From positions 3,348,001-3,412,000 of the forward strand of contig NZ_CP142884.1 in assembly GCF_040760075.1 (NCBI RefSeq): 64,000 nt of DNA, read 5' to 3'. The translations under genes were made by a program, and so were the position numbers. The notes below the pieces were generated by a model. That model saw nothing but the letters and a program-made list of their open reading frames with translations. It did no database searches and was not told where the DNA came from. This stretch comes from Sphingobacterium sp. R2. GTDB lineage: Bacteria; Bacteroidota; Bacteroidia; Sphingobacteriales; Sphingobacteriaceae. The number at the start of each line of letters is the position of its first letter. The stretch's first letter is position 1. Positions 60,976-64,000 of the stretch are shown here, piece by piece.

Positions 60976-62814
60976 ATGGATTTAGATCATATGAATGCCC
61001 TCACACTGGTTTTTGCGTCGATTTTGATATTTGCGCTCGCATACCGCTTTTACGGAATTTTTATGGCGCAGAAAGTGCTACGGCTCAATGATGCGGTAGC
61101 GACTCCAGCAGTCGAGTTTGCTGATGGGCATGATTACGTTAAGACGGATCGTAAGGTCTTGTTTGGGCATCATTTTGCTGCAATAGCAGCAGCGGGACCA
61201 TTGGTAGGGCCGGTGCTGGCGGCACAGTTTGGTTATCTTCCAGGGGCACTCTGGATTTTGATCGGCTGTGTCTTGGGCGGTGGTGTTCATGATATGGTTG
61301 TCCTGTTTGCTTCCGTACGGCACAAAGGGCAAAGTCTCGCTACCATTGCGTCCAAGGAGATCGGCCGCGTTGTCGGTGGGATAGCCGGTATAGCCGTTCT
61401 GTTTATTCTAATCCTGACCTTGGCCGGACTGTCACTGGCCTGCATCAGCGCTATGCACGAGGCTCCATGGTCCCTGTTTACTATTATTCTGACCATGCCA
61501 ATTGCGATATTTATGGGACTCTTGATGCGGTATAAAACAGGATCTGTAACGTTGGCAAGTGTATTGGGAGGCGTTTTATTGATCGTTGGCATCATAGCAG
61601 GGCATCGTTTGATGGAGATTCCGGGCGTACATAACCTGTTCGATTGGGATGTCAAGACCATTTCAATCGCGATTGCTGTTTACGGATTTTTAGCATCAGT
61701 CTTACCCATCTGGCTGCTTCTGGTGCCACGTGATTACCTTTCCACCTATCTCAAGATCGGTACGATCCTGATGCTGGCCATAGGCATTGTCTTTGTTCAT
61801 CCGACCATACAGATGCCAGCGCTGACGGATTTTATCCATGGTGGTGGGCCTGTGATCGGCGGACCTGTGCTGCCATTTATTTTTATCGTGATTGCTTGCG
61901 GTGCAATTTCGGGTTTCCATGCGATTATTGCCACCGGAACTACGCCTAAGATGCTAGGAACCGAAAGGGAGATTCTTTTTGTAGGGTATGGTGCAATGCT
62001 GGTGGAGGGATTTGTTGCTTTAATGGCATTGATCGCTGCCTGTACCTTACTGCCGGGCGACTATTTTGCGATCAACACACCAGTCGGTGATTATGCAGGA
62101 TTTTTGGCACGACATCTTGAATTAAAAGCGGTAGATCTGCAGCATTTTTCAGATCGGATAGGCGTAGACCTCCACGGCCGTACTGGGGGCGCCGTGTCTC
62201 TCGCTGTCGGGATGGCCCATATTTTTGATAAGGTTCCGTTTATGGACAATGTGATGGCTTATTGGTATAATTTTGCTATCATGTTTGAAGCCGTGTTTAT
62301 TCTCACAGCTATCGATGCCGGTACGCGGGTCGGACGGTTCTTTTTGCAGGAAATGCTGGGAAATATCTTTCCTGCATTCAAAGATAAGGATTGGAAACCG
62401 GGTGTTTGGCTATGCAGCGCTATTTTTACTTTTTCATGGGGCTATCTTGTTTTTACGGGAAATGTAAGCAGTATCTGGCCCTTGTTTGGAATCAGTAACC
62501 AGCTGTTAGCTGCCTGTGGGCTTATTGTTTGTACGACGATGCTTATTCGGATGAATCGAGGGAAATATGCCTTAATTACGGCAATTCCGGGAGTATTTAT
62601 GGCTGGAATTACCTTTTGGGCGGGCTATCTACAGGTCATGGATATTTATTTGCCCAAGGGACAGCTGCTATTGGCTTCATTGGCGATATTGGCTATGCTT
62701 TTGATGCTGCTTGTTTTTATAGGTACGTTCCGAAAGTGGTATCAGTTGTTTAAAATTGAGACCAAATTTATCGACCAAAATGGAGAATCTGTAAAGGAAT
62801 TGGTTGATCGTTAA
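60976..62814 (+). CDS. CstA-family transporter
   Basis: A 612-aa inner-membrane protein with about 16 hydrophobic segments. It belongs to the carbon starvation CstA family: GHHFAAIAAAGPLVGPVLAA, GCVLGGGVHDMVVLFASVRH, ACGAISGFHAIIATGTTPKM and a DAGTRVGRFFLQEM segment. E. coli CstA and BtsT import peptides or pyruvate. Here the gene is 30 bases after the second FAD oxidoreductase and is the last gene of the SusCD operon, so it may import the oxidised product, a small acid. Length fits the shorter family members. No regulatory system other than the sigma/FecR pair is linked. Confidence 0.88.
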   Translation: MDLDHMNALTLVFASILIFALAYRFYGIFMAQKVLRLNDAVATPAVEFADGHDYVKTDRKVLFGHHFAAIAAAGPLVGPVLAAQFGYLPGALWILIGCVLGGGVHDMVVLFASVRHKGQSLATIASKEIGRVVGGIAGIAVLFILILTLAGLSLACISAMHEAPWSLFTIILTMPIAIFMGLLMRYKTGSVTLASVLGGVLLIVGIIAGHRLMEIPGVHNLFDWDVKTISIAIAVYGFLASVLPIWLLLVPRDYLSTYLKIGTILMLAIGIVFVHPTIQMPALTDFIHGGGPVIGGPVLPFIFIVIACGAISGFHAIIATGTTPKMLGTEREILFVGYGAMLVEGFVALMALIAACTLLPGDYFAINTPVGDYAGFLARHLELKAVDLQHFSDRIGVDLHGRTGGAVSLAVGMAHIFDKVPFMDNVMAYWYNFAIMFEAVFILTAIDAGTRVGRFFLQEMLGNIFPAFKDKDWKPGVWLCSAIFTFSWGYLVFTGNVSSIWPLFGISNQLLAACGLIVCTTMLIRMNRGKYALITAIPGVFMAGITFWAGYLQVMDIYLPKGQLLLASLAILAMLLMLLVFIGTFRKWYQLFKIETKFIDQNGESVKELVDR

Positions 62815-63135
62815 GCGGAAACTTCAAACCACACTCAACATCGTCATAAAGCTATTTTTATTTCTTGATATTTACTTTTAAAATCAAAAGTAAGTTTTAG
62901 AGGGTGTGAACATTTTTTTGTGGATTTTTATTACTCTTAAATTATATTGTGAGTTGCTTGATGGGAAATGTGTTCCTAATTAAGTGCTATGTTACGTACG
63001 AAAGTGGCTGTGGTTTTCGATAACGTTACCGCTACTTTATCCGGTAAAAGTGTTGGATTTTTAGGCTTTTAGGTCTTTCTTTGGGGTATAACGCAATTGA
63101 ATAAACTAAAAATCTTAACCCTAAATGGATAAATT
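62815..63135. other. Intergenic region before the third SusC gene
   Basis: 321 bases with no supported gene. It contains the LacI-operator-like sequence at 63019-63030 and must hold the promoter of the SusC gene that starts at 63136. No complete TAnnTTTG element with a -33 partner was found. Confidence 0.4.
63019..63030. promoter_or_regulatory. LacI-operator-like palindrome
   Basis: GATAACGTTACC is palindromic at 10 of 12 positions around the central CG, the layout of LacI/GalR-family operators. It lies 105 bases upstream of the SusC start. No LacI gene is in the window. Confidence 0.3.
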
Positions 63136-64000
63136 ATGATAGTTCGTATCCACAGTAATCCAACATTTTCAGTAGGCACGATGCTGAGCTGTCTCTTCCT
63201 TTGGACAGGTCTCGCTACGGCACAGACTGCAACAGTACAGGGGCGTGTCACCAATGCGACCGATCATGCCGCATTGGAAGGTGTAACGATCACTAATCTG
63301 AGTATGCCTGTTGCAGCACGGACAGACAAAAAGGGGAATTTTAATATCGGAGCAAATGCAGGGGACAGGCTCAAAGTTTCGCTGCTTGGTTTTAAGACCA
63401 TCGAAATTGCTGTACCCTCAACCGGTAATCTCCAGATTGCGCTTAACGAAGAAAGTCGACAGATTGATGAGGTAGTTGTTACTGCGTTGGGTATCAAACG
63501 TCAGACCAGGGGGCTGACCTATGCGACACAACAACTGGATGGAAGTGCAGTCAATGATGCCCGCGACAACAGTGGCAACGTACTGAGTAGTCTGACGGGT
63601 AAAGTTGCTGGTGCTGTGGTGACGACTGCAGCTACGGGGCCCGGTGCCTCTGCCAAAGTGGTGTTGCGGGGCAACAAATCCATCTCCGGTAATAACAACG
63701 CGCTAATTGTGGTAGATGGTGTACCTTATGATAATTCCAGTGCACAACAAGCTACCGGAACAACCTACAATTATGGGACGAGCGATGGCGCTGCGAATAT
63801 CAATCCGGACGATATAGAATCCATCAATGTGCTCAAGGGTCCTTCGGCTGCTGCGCTATACGGTAGCAGGGCCGCAAATGGTGCCATATTGATTACAACT
63901 AAACAAGGTAAGGCTGGTCGGTATAATATTGATTACAATGGTAGTGCATCCTTAGATCAGGTCAACTTGCTCAGTAAATTCCAGAATACCTACGGGCGGG
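63136..64000 (+). CDS. SusC/RagA-type TonB-linked receptor, N-terminal part
   Basis: This gene runs off the right edge; 288 codons are visible from ATG 63136. The signal peptide (SCLFLWTGLATAQ) is followed by a carboxypeptidase-D-like domain (VQGRVTNATDHAALEGVTIT), the TonB-box region QIDEVVVTALGIKRQTRGLT and the plug (KVVLRGNKSISGNNNALIVV, LYGSRAANGAILITTKQG). The TALGIKR variant of the TonB-box segment marks it as a member of a different SusC subgroup from the two other receptors in the window. The substrate and partner SusD lie beyond the window. Confidence 0.92.
   Translation, partial: MIVRIHSNPTFSVGTMLSCLFLWTGLATAQTATVQGRVTNATDHAALEGVTITNLSMPVAARTDKKGNFNIGANAGDRLKVSLLGFKTIEIAVPSTGNLQIALNEESRQIDEVVVTALGIKRQTRGLTYATQQLDGSAVNDARDNSGNVLSSLTGKVAGAVVTTAATGPGASAKVVLRGNKSISGNNNALIVVDGVPYDNSSAQQATGTTYNYGTSDGAANINPDDIESINVLKGPSAAALYGSRAANGAILITTKQGKAGRYNIDYNGSASLDQVNLLSKFQNTYGR

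Noticed and set aside
53000..62800. Many long antisense ORFs inside the SusCD and CstA genes
   Set aside because: They are shadows caused by higher GC content and biased codon use of the real genes.

Overview
The window reads as a chromosomal segment of a Bacteroidota bacterium, most like Sphingobacterium and relatives (Sphingobacteriaceae). Evidence: three SusC/RagA-type TonB-linked receptors and two SusD lipoproteins, a Bacteroidota-style ECF sigma/FecR pair, a GLPGLI protein, a SusR-like periplasmic-sensor/HTH regulator, TAnnTTTG-type -7 promoter elements, frequent TTG codons before the real starts and almost no Shine-Dalgarno sequences. The family assignments come from reading motifs by eye; no database search was run. 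No rRNA, tRNA, CRISPR array or complete insertion sequence was found.

Region 1 (1-7971, minus strand, very AT-rich) is the most novel part: a compact ribosomally made peptide (RiPP) cluster. In transcription order it holds a GT2 glycosyltransferase, a 69-aa double-glycine precursor whose 29-residue core carries two copies of the nonapeptide CTCNNGSNY, a canonical radical SAM/SPASM maturase, an unrecognised helical protein, a C39-peptidase ABC exporter, a miniature HlyD-like adaptor, a second radical SAM/SPASM paralogue that keeps all cluster cysteines but has lost the GGEP motif, and, running off the left edge, the N-terminus of a GT60-like (Skp1-type) GlcNAc-transferase. Together they predict an exported Cys-rich peptide that is both radical-SAM-modified and glycosylated.

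Region 2 (7972-11300) looks like the right end of an integrated element: a small frameshifted ORF, then a large serine recombinase whose conserved C-terminus is out of frame, overlapping the 3' end of a secreted metzincin-type metallopeptidase, the possible integration target.

Region 3 (11900-33300) is mostly housekeeping and stress genes: an SLC30A9-like cation transporter, a GLPGLI/TonB-receptor-like pair, SelO, an ergothioneine operon (egtD-egtB plus a two-gene importer of EgtV/EgtU type), a glycolipid-binding-domain protein, an L,D-transpeptidase and OmpA lipoproteins, a GT39-like membrane glycosyltransferase, a subclass A2-like beta-lactamase, a Crp/Fnr regulator, a single-domain response regulator and an AI-2E family protein. 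It also contains a relic of a serine hydrolase gene.

Region 4 (33264-43091) is a beta-glucan (probably laminarin) utilisation locus: SusC, SusD and a two-catalytic-domain glycosidase (TIM barrel plus GH16) on the minus strand, with a divergent SusR-like regulator. Region 5 (43310-50078) holds a truncated FAD monooxygenase pseudogene, a three-gene glycosyltransferase operon, an AraC/siderophore-interacting protein pair and an HxlR/quinone reductase pair. Region 6 (50702-62814) is an unusual SusCD locus without glycoside hydrolases: ECF sigma factor, FecR, SusC, SusD, two tandem FAD-dependent oxidoreductases and a CstA-family transporter. A further SusC starts at 63136 and runs off the right edge.
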